A DNA stretch of 64,000 nt from Methanobacterium sp. Maddingley MBC34 (GTDB taxonomy: Archaea > Methanobacteriota > Methanobacteria > Methanobacteriales > Methanobacteriaceae). The notes beneath the pieces are model-generated. The model saw only the letters and a list, made by a program, of their open reading frames with translations. It did no database searches and was not told the origin of the DNA. The translations under genes were made by a program, and so were the position numbers. The stretch covers positions 91,001-155,000 of the forward strand of contig AMGN01000004.1 of the NCBI GenBank assembly GCA_000309865.1, written 5' to 3'. Positions 21,293-33,248 of this stretch are shown here, one piece after another; position 1 is the stretch's first letter, and every line of letters starts with the position of its first letter.

Positions 21293-21319
21293 ATTAAAGA
21301 TATTTAATGGGGGCCTAAT

Positions 21320-22600
21320 TTACTTTTTATCTTTCATTTCCTGTTTTTGAAGGTGAATAACTATCTTATTATCTGGTATATCCCGATAGATTATAGCACC
21401 AGAGCCCACTGAAGAATTTAAACCGATGGTCACTCCAGGATTGAAACTGGAATTGATACCAGTTTTAACTCCATCAGCGAATATAACGCCCATTTTGCGC
21501 CTTCCGCTGTTGATCCTTTCTCCTTTAACTGTTACTTTAACCCCTTCATCATCGAAACGAAGGTTGGCAATGTTGGTACCTGCGGCAAGGTTACAATCAG
21601 CCCCAATTATAGAATCCCCAACATAGGAAAGGTGGTTCACATTTGTCCCATCCATAATAATTGAATTTTTAATTTCAACGGCGTTACCAACGTTAACATC
21701 ATTACCGATGGATGTGTGTTTACGGAGGAATGTGTTGGGCCCGATATCGCAGTTTTCTCCAATGTAAACTGGTCCCATGATGTAAGTTCCAGAACGAATG
21801 ATACTTCCTTTTTTGACTATTACTGGGCCGTGAATAGTAACACCCTGTTCAATTTCACCATCAATTTGGGTTTCGGATACTTCTAAATAATGTTCGTTTA
21901 ATTCCAGGAATTCCCAGGGACGTCCTACATCGATCCATTTATCCTGGGACACCATACCTAAAACCATTTTACCCTCTTTGATCTGGATTTTAAGCGAATC
22001 TGTTATTTCGTATTCTCCACGTTCAGATTTTCCTGTTTTTTCAATGGCCTGGAAAATAATGGGGTCAAAAAGGTAAATCCCGGCGTTTATAAGATTACTG
22101 GGGGCCTCACCAGGGTTTGGTTTTTCTACGATATCCTTGATATGATCACCTTCCAGTTCTACCACTCCAAAGGAAGACGGATCATCAACTTCGGTGAGAA
22201 CCAGAATGGATTGTGCATGGGAATTGTGATACTTATCCATTAAGCTTTTTATTAACTTATTTTCCAGGATTATATCTCCATTGGTAACGATAATGGCATC
22301 TTTATCTTCTTTCGCAATATGTGCTACCTGTCCTATGGCGTGGGCAGTTCCCAAACGTTCTTCTTGGGTCACATAGGTGATGTTGACCCCCAGATCTTGT
22401 CCCTCTTTAAAATGTTCCATCACAGCCTCTTTCTGGTAACCCACTATCATGGTAACATCTTTTATCCCTGCATCCCGTAATGCTTCTACATTATACTCCA
22501 GGAGAGGTTTCCCACCTACAGGGAGCATTGTTTTTGGTCGGGTGAGTGTTAAGGGTCGCATCCGGGTCCCTTCACCTGCGGTAAGTATAATTGCCCTCAT
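21320..22600 (-). CDS. glmU: Bifunctional sugar-1-phosphate nucleotidylyltransferase/acetyltransferase (GlmU-type)
   Basis: A 426-residue two-domain enzyme. The N-terminal nucleotidyltransferase domain (about 1-230) has the signature LTAGEGTRMRPLTLTRPKTM and the GDI metal motif (TNGDIIL); the C-terminal left-handed beta-helix (about 250-415) has many hexapeptide repeats. Archaeal members of this type carry out both the acetylation of glucosamine-1-phosphate and its uridylylation to UDP-GlcNAc, and some accept other sugar phosphates. It lies about 125 bases downstream of glmM, on the same strand, so the last steps of UDP-GlcNAc synthesis for pseudomurein and glycans are together. A GAGGAG site precedes the ATG. 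Confidence 0.9.
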   Translation of the reverse strand: MRAIILTAGEGTRMRPLTLTRPKTMLPVGGKPLLEYNVEALRDAGIKDVTMIVGYQKEAVMEHFKEGQDLGVNITYVTQEERLGTAHAIGQVAHIAKEDKDAIIVTNGDIILENKLIKSLMDKYHNSHAQSILVLTEVDDPSSFGVVELEGDHIKDIVEKPNPGEAPSNLINAGIYLFDPIIFQAIEKTGKSERGEYEITDSLKIQIKEGKMVLGMVSQDKWIDVGRPWEFLELNEHYLEVSETQIDGEIEQGVTIHGPVIVKKGSIIRSGTYIMGPVYIGENCDIGPNTFLRKHTSIGNDVNVGNAVEIKNSIIMDGTNVNHLSYVGDSIIGADCNLAAGTNIANLRFDDEGVKVTVKGERINSGRRKMGVIFADGVKTGINSSFNPGVTIGLNSSVGSGAIIYRDIPDNKIVIHLQKQEMKDKK

Positions 22601-22725
22601 TTTAACTCCTCTTCAAACATTCTTCTTTATTCATATTGGACTAGAAATTCATATATTTTTGTAAACTTCATATATTTTCTATATATTTTAATATTTTATA
22701 TTAAGATCTTATAAAATTAAGATTA

Positions 22726-24078
22726 TTATAATAAATCATGAATGAACTTTGCTGCCTTTTCATGTATCATCTGTGCTTTATCCTCGGTTTTTCCCTCTAA
22801 AGTTATCCTTACGAATGATTCCGTTCCAGAAGGCCTTACCAGAACCCAGCTACCATCAGCGAATGATATTCTAACTCCATCTTTAAGGTTAATATCTGCC
22901 ACATCCTCATAAATCAGGGAAAGTTCAGTCTCAGCTTTGCGCATAATGGGGTTCTTTTGATCTTCCTGACAGTCAATTTTATCTCTTATGGTGGGATAAC
23001 TGGGGATATCGTCTAATAATTTGGATAGGGGTCCTTTATTCTGAACCAGTTCAATCACCCTGAGGGCGGATAATATTCCATCGGGGCACATGCAGAACTG
23101 TGGATGTAGCCACGTGCCGGAAGGTTCACCACCAAAGTTTGCACCCAACATGTGGATCATCTCGGCAACATGCACATCACCCACTTTGGTTCTTTCCACA
23201 GTGCCTCCCACTTCTTCCATGGCACGGTCAATACAGGCAGAAGCATCTACAGTGGTAACCACACAGCCACCTATCTCTGCTGATACCAGGGCTAATAATT
23301 TATCAAAATCTGCCATTTGCCCTTTATCATCCACTGCTATCATCCGGTCGGCATCACCATCATGGGCTATTCCTAAATCTGCTCCAGTGACCTTCACCAC
23401 TTTCATCAATTCCTGGAGGTTGGCCTCCGAGGGTTCTGGTTTTCTCCCTGGGAAAAAACCGTCCGGCTGAGCATTTAAACTCACCACCCTGCAACCAGCC
23501 TTTCTGAGAATGAGTGGGGATAGGTAAGCTGCAGCACCATTGGCACAATCAACAACTACCTTTAAACCGGGTTTAATATCCATCAAACCCAGGAGATCTT
23601 CAATGTAATCATTTACAACTGGGCTTATGTCAGTGATTTTCTTGATATCTTCCCAGGATGCTTTATAAAAATTATTTTCATGGATTATTTTCTCGATAGC
23701 CCTTTCCTGTTCCTGTAAGTATGCCATTCCATCAGGATTCCATAGTTTAATTCCATTATATGGTGAGGGATTGTGTGATGCGGTGATCATCACTCCTGCA
23801 TCTGCATTTAGTTTCATGGTTGCATAGCCCACCACTGGTGTGGGTACCATTCCCACACTAAGGACATGGCAGCCGCCCTGCAAGATACCTGCACTGACTG
23901 CTCTTTCCAGCATCATGTTGGAAGTTCGAGTATCATATCCCACAACCACTTTATGTCCTTTACCCAGATATGTGGAGATGGCTTTTCCAACATTTAAGGC
24001 CAGTTCAGGGGTTATTTCTTCTGCTATTTTTCCCCTTATTCCGGAGGTACCGAAGAGTTTGGGAATCTCATGATTCAT
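22726..24078 (-). CDS. glmM: Phosphoglucosamine mutase
   Basis: A 450-residue alpha-D-phosphohexomutase. The phosphoserine loop is in MITASHNPSPYNGIKLWNPDG near residue 97, the metal-binding loop is DGDADRM near residue 240, the sugar-binding loop is GGEPSG near residue 325, and the phosphate-binding loop RPSGTESFVRI is near residue 415. It interconverts glucosamine-6-phosphate and glucosamine-1-phosphate, feeding GlmU. The gene starts 3 bases after apgM ends, so it belongs to the rps3ae-DUF92-apgM-glmM unit. The length is usual for archaeal GlmM. Confidence 0.93.
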   Translation of the reverse strand: MNHEIPKLFGTSGIRGKIAEEITPELALNVGKAISTYLGKGHKVVVGYDTRTSNMMLERAVSAGILQGGCHVLSVGMVPTPVVGYATMKLNADAGVMITASHNPSPYNGIKLWNPDGMAYLQEQERAIEKIIHENNFYKASWEDIKKITDISPVVNDYIEDLLGLMDIKPGLKVVVDCANGAAAYLSPLILRKAGCRVVSLNAQPDGFFPGRKPEPSEANLQELMKVVKVTGADLGIAHDGDADRMIAVDDKGQMADFDKLLALVSAEIGGCVVTTVDASACIDRAMEEVGGTVERTKVGDVHVAEMIHMLGANFGGEPSGTWLHPQFCMCPDGILSALRVIELVQNKGPLSKLLDDIPSYPTIRDKIDCQEDQKNPIMRKAETELSLIYEDVADINLKDGVRISFADGSWVLVRPSGTESFVRITLEGKTEDKAQMIHEKAAKFIHDLL

Positions 24079-24081
24079 GAT

Positions 24082-25308
<1,227 letters not shown>

Positions 25309-25313
25309 TTTTA

Positions 25314-26001
<688 letters not shown>

Positions 26002-26004
26002 GAT

Positions 26005-26595
<591 letters not shown>

Positions 26596-26663
26596 ATTAA
26601 TCACTTATTATTACGTATTATATTCGCGTGTTATCTCGTAAGATTTCTATTTTATAGAACTCA

Positions 26664-26705
<42 letters not shown>

Positions 26706-26881
26706 TTAGAATCATTTATTATAAATCTCATTCATGGTTTATAAATATTCCCAAAGGTTGAAGGATGGATAAAAATCATTCCTCCAGAGCTTATATTGTA
26801 GGGTTTATTATCTTACATCTATCACTTATCTACCTTTTGAATATCTAATATTTATTGGTGGAATTTTGGCATATTTAACCA

Positions 26882-28093
26882 TTAAAGCCATGAAGGTAAA
26901 ATATTTTCAGTCAAGAGGTTTTTAAACCGTTTCTGGGGATTCCCATTATTTACGTAGTTTTTCACCAGATGATAACCTTCAGAGTAGATGGTGATATATG
27001 ATCTGAAGAGGGGTGTTTCTAGCATTTCCATAAGAGATGCAGATGTTTCGGCCGATAACAACCCATATTCCTTCAGATAATTATCTGCCTCTTTTTTATC
27101 AAGTTTCCCAGTGTAATAGTTAATGGTGGTATTGGTTATGATGTTGAATGACATCTCTGGCATCAATAGATTGTTGGCTGTTTCCAGGACTTGATAAAAT
27201 TTATCAAGTTCACTTGAGGTTAATTTAATGTCTATTTCTGGGAAGAGAACTTCTCCCATCCAGTGGTGAAGTTCAGTATCAGGGAAGATGATCTCCCCAG
27301 CCAGATTAGCACTTCCCTCCGCAATTACATTTAGAGGAGATTGTAGAGTGCAAACCGCTGCTTCTGAATATCCTTTTTCATGGTAAAGGATTTTTTCCCG
27401 AAGCTGCATGAGAAGATGATGTCCCGGATAGGTTTCATGGGCCATTATACGTGGGATTTCAAAAGCATAATAAGGATAATCCAGATTTACCTCTATCTTA
27501 GATGTGGCATTGCCAAGATAATAGTTATAAGCTTTCCAGGGTTGGTTTTCTGTGAAATTCAGTTGAACTTCTTCTCCTTCAACCAGTGGGAAGAGATAAC
27601 TGCTTCGAGCTTTAACTTCTTCCAATGTCAAATTCATTGCTTTACTAAGTGCTCCTTTATCCAGCCTGAATTGCTCGGCCCATTCCCTGTAAAGTTGGTA
27701 TAAACTTGACTCATCATTATTATTGTCTTTGGTGAGAATGTCTTGAAGTGTTTCCCTCATTTTGGCTATGTCTTCATCTGACATGAGATTAGGTCTAACA
27801 TCAAAAAGGCCTTTTATTTCATCATATAATTCAAGTTCTTCGCCATTGATTATTCTTAGGGTAGTGTCCATGGATTTTAAACATTTTTCAAGGTATTCTC
27901 TCCTTTTACCTTCCTCGCAAATTAGATCACTTAAACTTTCTAATTCATCCCTTAAAATGGCAATCTCTTGTGGAGGTGACTTTTCCACTTCTTTTTTCAG
28001 GGTGGTGGGACCAAAATAAGAATCCACATAACCCTCAAAGTGTTTATTAATTTCCAAAACCATTTTAAGATATTTTTCCCCAAATTCTTCCAT
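26882..28093 (-). CDS. DUF885-like metallopeptidase
   Basis: A 403-residue soluble protein. The motif HETYPGHH (H219, E220, H225, H226) matches the HExxPGHH site of the DUF885 family, which belongs to zinc peptidases related to carboxypeptidase Taq/M32-like enzymes. The N-terminal half is helical and acidic, and the C-terminal part is rich in aromatic residues. There is no signal peptide, so it would act in the cytoplasm. Substrate unknown. It has its own upstream region and no close partners. Confidence 0.75.
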   Translation of the reverse strand: MEEFGEKYLKMVLEINKHFEGYVDSYFGPTTLKKEVEKSPPQEIAILRDELESLSDLICEEGKRREYLEKCLKSMDTTLRIINGEELELYDEIKGLFDVRPNLMSDEDIAKMRETLQDILTKDNNNDESSLYQLYREWAEQFRLDKGALSKAMNLTLEEVKARSSYLFPLVEGEEVQLNFTENQPWKAYNYYLGNATSKIEVNLDYPYYAFEIPRIMAHETYPGHHLLMQLREKILYHEKGYSEAAVCTLQSPLNVIAEGSANLAGEIIFPDTELHHWMGEVLFPEIDIKLTSSELDKFYQVLETANNLLMPEMSFNIITNTTINYYTGKLDKKEADNYLKEYGLLSAETSASLMEMLETPLFRSYITIYSEGYHLVKNYVNNGNPQKRFKNLLTENILPSWL

Positions 28094-28339
28094 ATTCTTC
28101 CCACCCGAGATGAAATCCTAATATTAATTAACATTAATTTAGTAAAGCCTTGACTGTAAACCCTTAGAATAATATTGTCACTGGATTTAAGTAAAATTTT
28201 TTATCTGAGAATGATAGAAGTTAACATGTATAAAAATTAGAATGATTAATGAAAATGAATAAAATAGAAAATAATAAAATCAACAATAGCTCTGATTCTA
28301 GGCAAAGGGATTAGGGTAACGGAAGTTGGGGGGATGTGA

Positions 28340-28816
28340 ATGTGGAAAACATCTAATAAGTTGTGGATAATAACCACTGCGCCACTGGTGATTGTTGGGT
28401 TGGGATTTATTTATTTTGGAATCACTGCTTCCCCTGAGGCCCTCACCGATGACGGTTATTCTCTTAAAAATTTCTTTTATTTTATGGGTGGTTCGTTTAT
28501 CTTTTTCCCGCTTATGGGGGCTTTGGGAGTGTATTACTATTACAAAAGGATCAATGATAGGGAGACATTTCTTATTAATGAGGGGATAAGGGGTGAAGCT
28601 GAGATATTGAGCAGGGAGCAGACTGGAACTTATATCAATGAACAGCCACAAGTCAAATTCAAACTCCTAATCACCACTCCTGATTTGGAACCCTACGAGA
28701 TGGAACATAAAGAAATAGTAAATCTACTGGACATGGGGTCAATTCCCGAAGGTAGGAAAATGCCGGTAATGGTTAATCCGGATAATCCCAAGGATATTAT
28801 GCTGATTTTCGAATAA
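28340..28816 (+). CDS. DUF3592-like membrane protein
   Basis: A 158-residue protein with two membrane helices (about 8-28 and 47-67) followed by a soluble beta-rich domain of about 85 residues (INEGIRGEAEILSREQTGTYIN, VMVNPDNPKDIML). The arrangement and the V.V.P.NP closing motif resemble DUF3592 and related small membrane proteins. No enzymatic motif is seen. GGGGGATGTGA precedes the ATG. It lies between two minus-strand genes and is its own unit. Function unknown. Confidence 0.7.
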   Translation: MWKTSNKLWIITTAPLVIVGLGFIYFGITASPEALTDDGYSLKNFFYFMGGSFIFFPLMGALGVYYYYKRINDRETFLINEGIRGEAEILSREQTGTYINEQPQVKFKLLITTPDLEPYEMEHKEIVNLLDMGSIPEGRKMPVMVNPDNPKDIMLIFE

Positions 28817-28875
28817 TGAATTTTTTTGGAACTTTATGTTTCATAGTTTCGAAGGGTAATTTCATTAATCTAGTT

Positions 28876-29199
28876 TCATAATTTGCTCATGAACTTTTCA
28901 TGTTTTATAAAACGCTCTAAAACCTCTTCAATAGTTCCTTCATCCTCAACCAATTTTAGGTTGGCCTTTTTTATACCATATTTTGCTTTCATCCCTGCCT
29001 GGGATGCAATTATTACTTCACAGTCTCCTAAAATGTTGAGACCTTCCTGCCACTGATGTTTTTCTTCAGGGTTAATATTATTCTCCATGTATTCAATAAA
29101 TTCCACTTCATCACCATTCCACTGATATATGGCGAATCCCCTGGCCCGACCGAAGTGATCAGTATTTATCTGGTCTGAACTTGCAACTGCAATCTTCAT
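28876..29199 (-). CDS. NifX/NafY-type dinitrogenase iron-molybdenum cofactor domain protein
   Basis: A 107-residue protein of the NifB/NifX/NafY-like fold (PF02579): MKIAVASSDQINTDHFGRARGFAIY at the start and a GCEVI-like segment (ILGDCEVIIASQAGMKAK) in the middle. These domains bind iron-sulfur or Fe-Mo cofactor precursors. In methanogens several stand-alone members exist outside nif clusters, where they probably handle Fe-S clusters in other contexts. No nif gene is seen in this window. GGGGGATC precedes the ATG. Confidence 0.85.
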   Translation of the reverse strand: MKIAVASSDQINTDHFGRARGFAIYQWNGDEVEFIEYMENNINPEEKHQWQEGLNILGDCEVIIASQAGMKAKYGIKKANLKLVEDEGTIEEVLERFIKHEKFMSKL

Positions 29200-29299
29200 A
29201 TTGATCCCCCTATGGAAATTGATTTTAAAATATTAAGCGTTTTAAAAATTTAATTATCATATTCCCTTCTTATTCAGAGCTCACTAAGTCATTTATGTA

Positions 29300-30040
29300 T
29301 CATGCTTTAACACAGACAAAAACAGGTCTTTTTCCAGACTTTTCATCCCATAATATGTCTTCATAATCTCCGTAGATATTGAATTTGAAACCGAGACTAT
29401 CAAGAATATTACCGACATCTTTGGTGGGGAAAACGCCTATATCATGTTGGTCCACCTCAAAATCCATTACACCATCTTCTTTCACCAGAAAGACGAAATT
29501 AGCATTGAAAACTCCATCACGCAGGCGGCTCTGTGATATTCTAGCCAGTTGAAGATCTCCTTCAGCCACAGCATCCACAAAAACTCTACCTTCATCCCAA
29601 TTTTCAGTACAAAATCCCAAATCAAATATTAGGACACCACCATCTTTAAGATGATTATAAAATCGTTTAAGAGTTTTACTCAGATCATTTAAACTTGTAT
29701 TGTAGTTTATAGCTGAAAAAAGGCAGATAATAACATCAAAGCTCATTTCCAAGTTCATTTCTCTCATGTTTCCGTGGATGAGTTCCATTTCAGGGACTTT
29801 TTCCTGGGCTATTTCCATCATTTCAGGGTTAATATCCAAACCCACCACTTGGAATGAGTTTGTAAGGTACTTGGAATGGTTACCGGTACCACAGGCCACA
29901 TCCAAAAGATCATTTCCAGGAGATTTTTGGTGAAGTTCCACCATTTTTTCAACAAATTCTGCTTCGCCCTCATAATCCATCCACTGGTAGATCAGGTCGT
30001 AATAGTGGGCAAATTTGCGGTAGAGTTCTTGTTCTGCCAT
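29300..30040 (-). CDS. Class I SAM-dependent methyltransferase
   Basis: A 246-residue methyltransferase with the usual Rossmann motifs: LLDVACGTGNHSKYL (motif I, near residue 45), VVGLDINPEMMEIA (acidic residue for the SAM ribose), and DVIICLFSAINYN (motif IV). The last third has the beta-rich insert seen in small-molecule methyltransferases of the MTF25/11 type, so the acceptor is more likely a metabolite than nucleic acid. The frame opens at a TTG (30064) but the ATG at 30040 after GGATCC is more likely. Substrate unknown; it has no obvious partner genes. Confidence 0.82.
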   Translation of the reverse strand: MAEQELYRKFAHYYDLIYQWMDYEGEAEFVEKMVELHQKSPGNDLLDVACGTGNHSKYLTNSFQVVGLDINPEMMEIAQEKVPEMELIHGNMREMNLEMSFDVIICLFSAINYNTSLNDLSKTLKRFYNHLKDGGVLIFDLGFCTENWDEGRVFVDAVAEGDLQLARISQSRLRDGVFNANFVFLVKEDGVMDFEVDQHDIGVFPTKDVGNILDSLGFKFNIYGDYEDILWDEKSGKRPVFVCVKA

Positions 30041-30120
30041 TTTTATGGATCCTTCCCTATTCAAAGGGTTTTTAGAGTTTTATGCTGTTATTAAGTATTG
30101 CGCATGGGGATATATTTTTT

Positions 30121-30687
30121 TTATTTTATCTTTAATATGAGTTTGGCAACGTTATCTGCAAAGCGGATTGCAGTTTCCATTCCTTCTGTATCCTCTTCTG
30201 CTTCTCCAGGTTGATGTGCGAATACCATGTTCCAGTAGGTGCTCCCAGGTACGATCATGTCGTTGATGAAGAAGAACATTAACATCTCCTGTATAGTGGC
30301 GGTGTGCCCTCCTCTCCTGGCTACAGCAATGGGGCCACCCACTTTCCAGGATAAGAAATTACCAGAAGACATGCTAACCATTCCAATCCGTTGTAGGGCA
30401 GACATCAATTCTCCTCTGGCAGTTCCAAAGTACACTGGTGAGCCAATGATGAAACCGTCTGCATCCTTTAACTTTTCGATTATGTCATTGAGACCATCTT
30501 TAAGAGCACACTGGTGTAATTCGGAGCATTTTCCACAGGCAATGCAGGAACGGATTTTTTTCTGGCGTAGGGATATTATCTCAGTTTTCAAGCCATTTTG
30601 TCCTATGGTTTTTGCACATTCTTCCAGTACTTTCATGGTATTGCTTTCTTTCCGGGGACTGGCACATAACATTAGAACCTTCTTCAT
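30121..30687 (-). CDS. Iron-sulfur flavoprotein (flavodoxin-like fold)
   Basis: A 188-residue flavodoxin-fold protein. The FMN loop is at CASPRKESNTMKVLEE near residue 8, GSPVYFGTARGELMSALQR forms the second flavin site, and a compact cluster motif CIACGKCSELHQC (C-x2-C-x2-C-x5-C) matches the [4Fe-4S] site of methanogen iron-sulfur flavoproteins (Isf). Isf proteins pass electrons from ferredoxin and have been linked to oxygen and peroxide reduction in methanogens. GGAGGT before the ATG at 30687 decides the start; the open frame runs 15 codons further. Confidence 0.85.
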   Translation of the reverse strand: MKKVLMLCASPRKESNTMKVLEECAKTIGQNGLKTEIISLRQKKIRSCIACGKCSELHQCALKDGLNDIIEKLKDADGFIIGSPVYFGTARGELMSALQRIGMVSMSSGNFLSWKVGGPIAVARRGGHTATIQEMLMFFFINDMIVPGSTYWNMVFAHQPGEAEEDTEGMETAIRFADNVAKLILKIK

Positions 30688-30848
30688 AAGAAGACCTCCT
30701 AACTTAATTTCATTTTTACAATTGAGATTCAATTCCCTTTTTATTCACAATAAAATTTTTGTATTATTTATTTATGTTACAATTAAACATTAGAACTTTT
30801 CATTTATCTCTTATTATTCTTTTATTTAGCTATAGATAATAAAAACAG

Positions 30849-31607
30849 CTAATATTTCCCCACCGGAGCTAGGTAAATGCTGAATTCATCTTCTCCATCC
30901 AGACGTAATAGTTCATCCAGATATTCCTGGTCGTAGGCTCCTATGGCGCAGGTTCCTGCTCCTATGGCCTCACAGGCCAGGTACATATTCTGACCCACAT
31001 GACCGGCATCCATGGCTATAACTTTATGGGAGTCCAATCCATAGCGCCATTCCATACGATAGGGGATTGCACTCCAGATGAAGGTAACTGCGGACTGCCC
31101 GGCAAAGGTTTGGCCAAAGGTGGCCTTGATCATTTCATCCTGCAAGTGGGCTTTGGAAAATTCAAAGATAAGTTCATGAGTTAAGGGGAGGTAACGGTAT
31201 ATTCCTGGTTCAAGTTCATTTCTCTGTTGGGAGCTTTCCACATTAAAAACTGCCAGATAAGTTTCCAATGCATGACGACAACCAGCTGAAGGCACATTAC
31301 GGAACGCATAGTTACCGGCATAAAGGCGCACACCTTGGGTTGCCCAGAGGAGAAATGACAACTCCATAAATGTGAGAGGGTCCTGATTATATTTTCTTCG
31401 ACTTTCTCTGTTCTTAATAGCTTTTGAGAGACTAATGCCATATATTTCATCCCAATCAGCGGTAATTAGTTCTATCTTTTTTGAATCCGGTGCGTAAGAC
31501 TTTTCAATAGGGGGCACTGTCACGCCCTGACTCTGGTCGGTTTTAGAAAAATCTATGGTTTTCCTTAGGGAGTCCTTTAAAAAGTAGCGATATTGATTTA
31601 AATCCAT
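30849..31607 (-). CDS. SagB/ThcOx-family nitroreductase-like protein
   Basis: A 252-residue FMN-dependent oxidoreductase of the SagB-type dehydrogenase subfamily: KNRESRRKYNQDPLTFMELSFLLWATQG near residue 61 and PSAGCRHALETYL near residue 105 are the subfamily marks, and CEAIGAGTCAIGAYD near the end is the usual flavin-contacting segment. In toxin and thiopeptide clusters such enzymes oxidise azoline rings to azoles, but most stand-alone archaeal copies have an unknown substrate. No cyclodehydratase (YcaO) or precursor peptide is seen next to it. Confidence 0.85.
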   Translation of the reverse strand: MDLNQYRYFLKDSLRKTIDFSKTDQSQGVTVPPIEKSYAPDSKKIELITADWDEIYGISLSKAIKNRESRRKYNQDPLTFMELSFLLWATQGVRLYAGNYAFRNVPSAGCRHALETYLAVFNVESSQQRNELEPGIYRYLPLTHELIFEFSKAHLQDEMIKATFGQTFAGQSAVTFIWSAIPYRMEWRYGLDSHKVIAMDAGHVGQNMYLACEAIGAGTCAIGAYDQEYLDELLRLDGEDEFSIYLAPVGKY

Positions 31608-31734
31608 TTTACCATTCCCCTTTTGTTTTTATTTTCAATCAATACGTAGCTTTATTATGATTTTCTTGATTTTTCTTGTCCTAACTTATTTTATATGTTT
31701 CACAAAAAAATAATTTCTTTTAACATTCAATTTA

Positions 31735-32622
31735 TTATTCAGAGCATAATCTCTTGACAAATTCCCCAATACTCATCATGGCTCCTTCACTCTCTGGTAA
31801 GTAGGAGTAAAACAATTGCCATGAATGGAACATATTTTGCCAGACTTCTAAATTTACTTTAACCTCTTTTTCAACTGCTAAATCTCTGAAACGGTTGATA
31901 TCACAGAGAAGAAGCTCTCGACTACCTACCTGGATCAGAATGGGTGGGAGTCCCTCTAAATCTCCATATATTGGTGAAATCAGGGGATTTGAAGGATTTT
32001 TTCCTTGTAAATATAGCTTTCGAACTTTTTCCAATCTTTCATAGGTTATCCAATCATTAACATCCTTCAGATGGTTGTAAACCACCGGGAATTCAAAATC
32101 CACCACTGGAGACATGCAAACCCCACCCCGGGGCAGTGCTTCTCCCATCTTTTTCAGGGCAAGTAAGGTGGACAGGGCCAGATTACCCCCTTTAGATATC
32201 CCTGCAATCACCATTTCCCTGGCCTGAAAACCTTCATCTCGCAACCAGAGATATGATTGGATGCAATCTTCAACTGCTGCAGGGAATGGATGTTCTGGTG
32301 ATAAACTGTAATCAACACTGAACACTGAGAAACCCGTGTATCTGGATAATCTTTGGCAGAGATCCTGGTGACCATGGGTGGATCCAAGGTTAATCTCACC
32401 CCCGTGGAAAAATAAAATTACTCTTTTATAACTACTTTTAGGGGTCACAATCCAGTATGAATGTACTGGTGCATCAGGTTCTGCAGTGATTTTCAGGGGA
32501 CCCCTGGAACTAAAAGAAAGATAAAATTCATCAAAGTCCCTCTGAACTTTGTACTGATTCCCCTTTTCCTGGTTGAACTGGTTCTTTATAACCTTAAGCA
32601 GGTCATCAATATTTTCCTTCAT
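31735..32622 (-). CDS. Alpha/beta hydrolase, hormone-sensitive-lipase (HSL) family esterase
   Basis: A 295-residue hydrolase of the HSL/bacterial esterase family. The oxyanion-hole motif is H73-G74-G75 (FFHGGEINLG), and the nucleophile is S143 in AGISKGGNLAL. The Asp is probably in ILIQVGSRELLLCDINRF near residue 230 and the His in NMFHSWQLF near residue 265. Such enzymes hydrolyse short acyl esters in the cytoplasm; the physiological substrate is unknown. It stands alone, with a 600-base gap before the next gene. Confidence 0.87.
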   Translation of the reverse strand: MKENIDDLLKVIKNQFNQEKGNQYKVQRDFDEFYLSFSSRGPLKITAEPDAPVHSYWIVTPKSSYKRVILFFHGGEINLGSTHGHQDLCQRLSRYTGFSVFSVDYSLSPEHPFPAAVEDCIQSYLWLRDEGFQAREMVIAGISKGGNLALSTLLALKKMGEALPRGGVCMSPVVDFEFPVVYNHLKDVNDWITYERLEKVRKLYLQGKNPSNPLISPIYGDLEGLPPILIQVGSRELLLCDINRFRDLAVEKEVKVNLEVWQNMFHSWQLFYSYLPESEGAMMSIGEFVKRLCSE

Positions 32623-33248
32623 TTTTTCAAACCTTGTTAATTGTTAGAATCAGTAATAATAGAATCAGTAATAAAGTTTTTTCTGAAAATGAATAAAATA
32701 AGCTGGATCATAAAAAGAGTTGTTTTTTAATTGATCGCATATAATTATCATGATTATTCTCCGGTAGAATATCCTGAAATTTGGTTTAACTGGGGGTTAT
32801 CTTTTTTTTGTCGTGATCATCACCCTTTTTTACTTTATAAATAATAATTAGGATATTTAAGTAGGATAATTTTAAGTTAATTTTAATATTTTCCTAATGG
32901 TAACTAATTTAGCTTCTTATTGGTACATTTAACTTCTTACTGGTAACCATTAAACCTATTTGTCATGATTATCCATGTATTTCATGGTGGAATTTTTATT
33001 TTTTATAAATATAATAGGCTCTCAATCGCAATTAATAATTTATATTAATGACAAATACAACATTATATTTGATTTCTGTTTAATGTAATAATTTCCATCG
33101 TCAAAATAAAAATGAGATAAATATTTTAAAATGGAATTTAAGGAATAAAATCAATATTATATGGTAGAATATAAAAAATAGAAACATAATGATTATATTG
33201 TTATTTATAATGTTAATGGGAGTTCAGATGTTTAAGGAAGGGGGCTTT
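32623..33248. other. Long AT-rich intergenic region before the response regulator
   Basis: About 625 bases without a gene between the esterase (minus) and the response regulator (plus). It has a near-repeat TTCTTATTGGTA/TTCTTACTGGTA around 32914-32944 and T-runs near 32800-32840, where a terminator might lie. I saw no RNA gene signal or credible small frame. Its length suggests a long leader or unseen regulatory element. Confidence 0.5.

Noticed and set aside
28298..28651. Minus-strand frame opposite the DUF3592-like gene
   Set aside because: The plus-strand frame has a ribosome site and membrane helices; the minus frame has neither.
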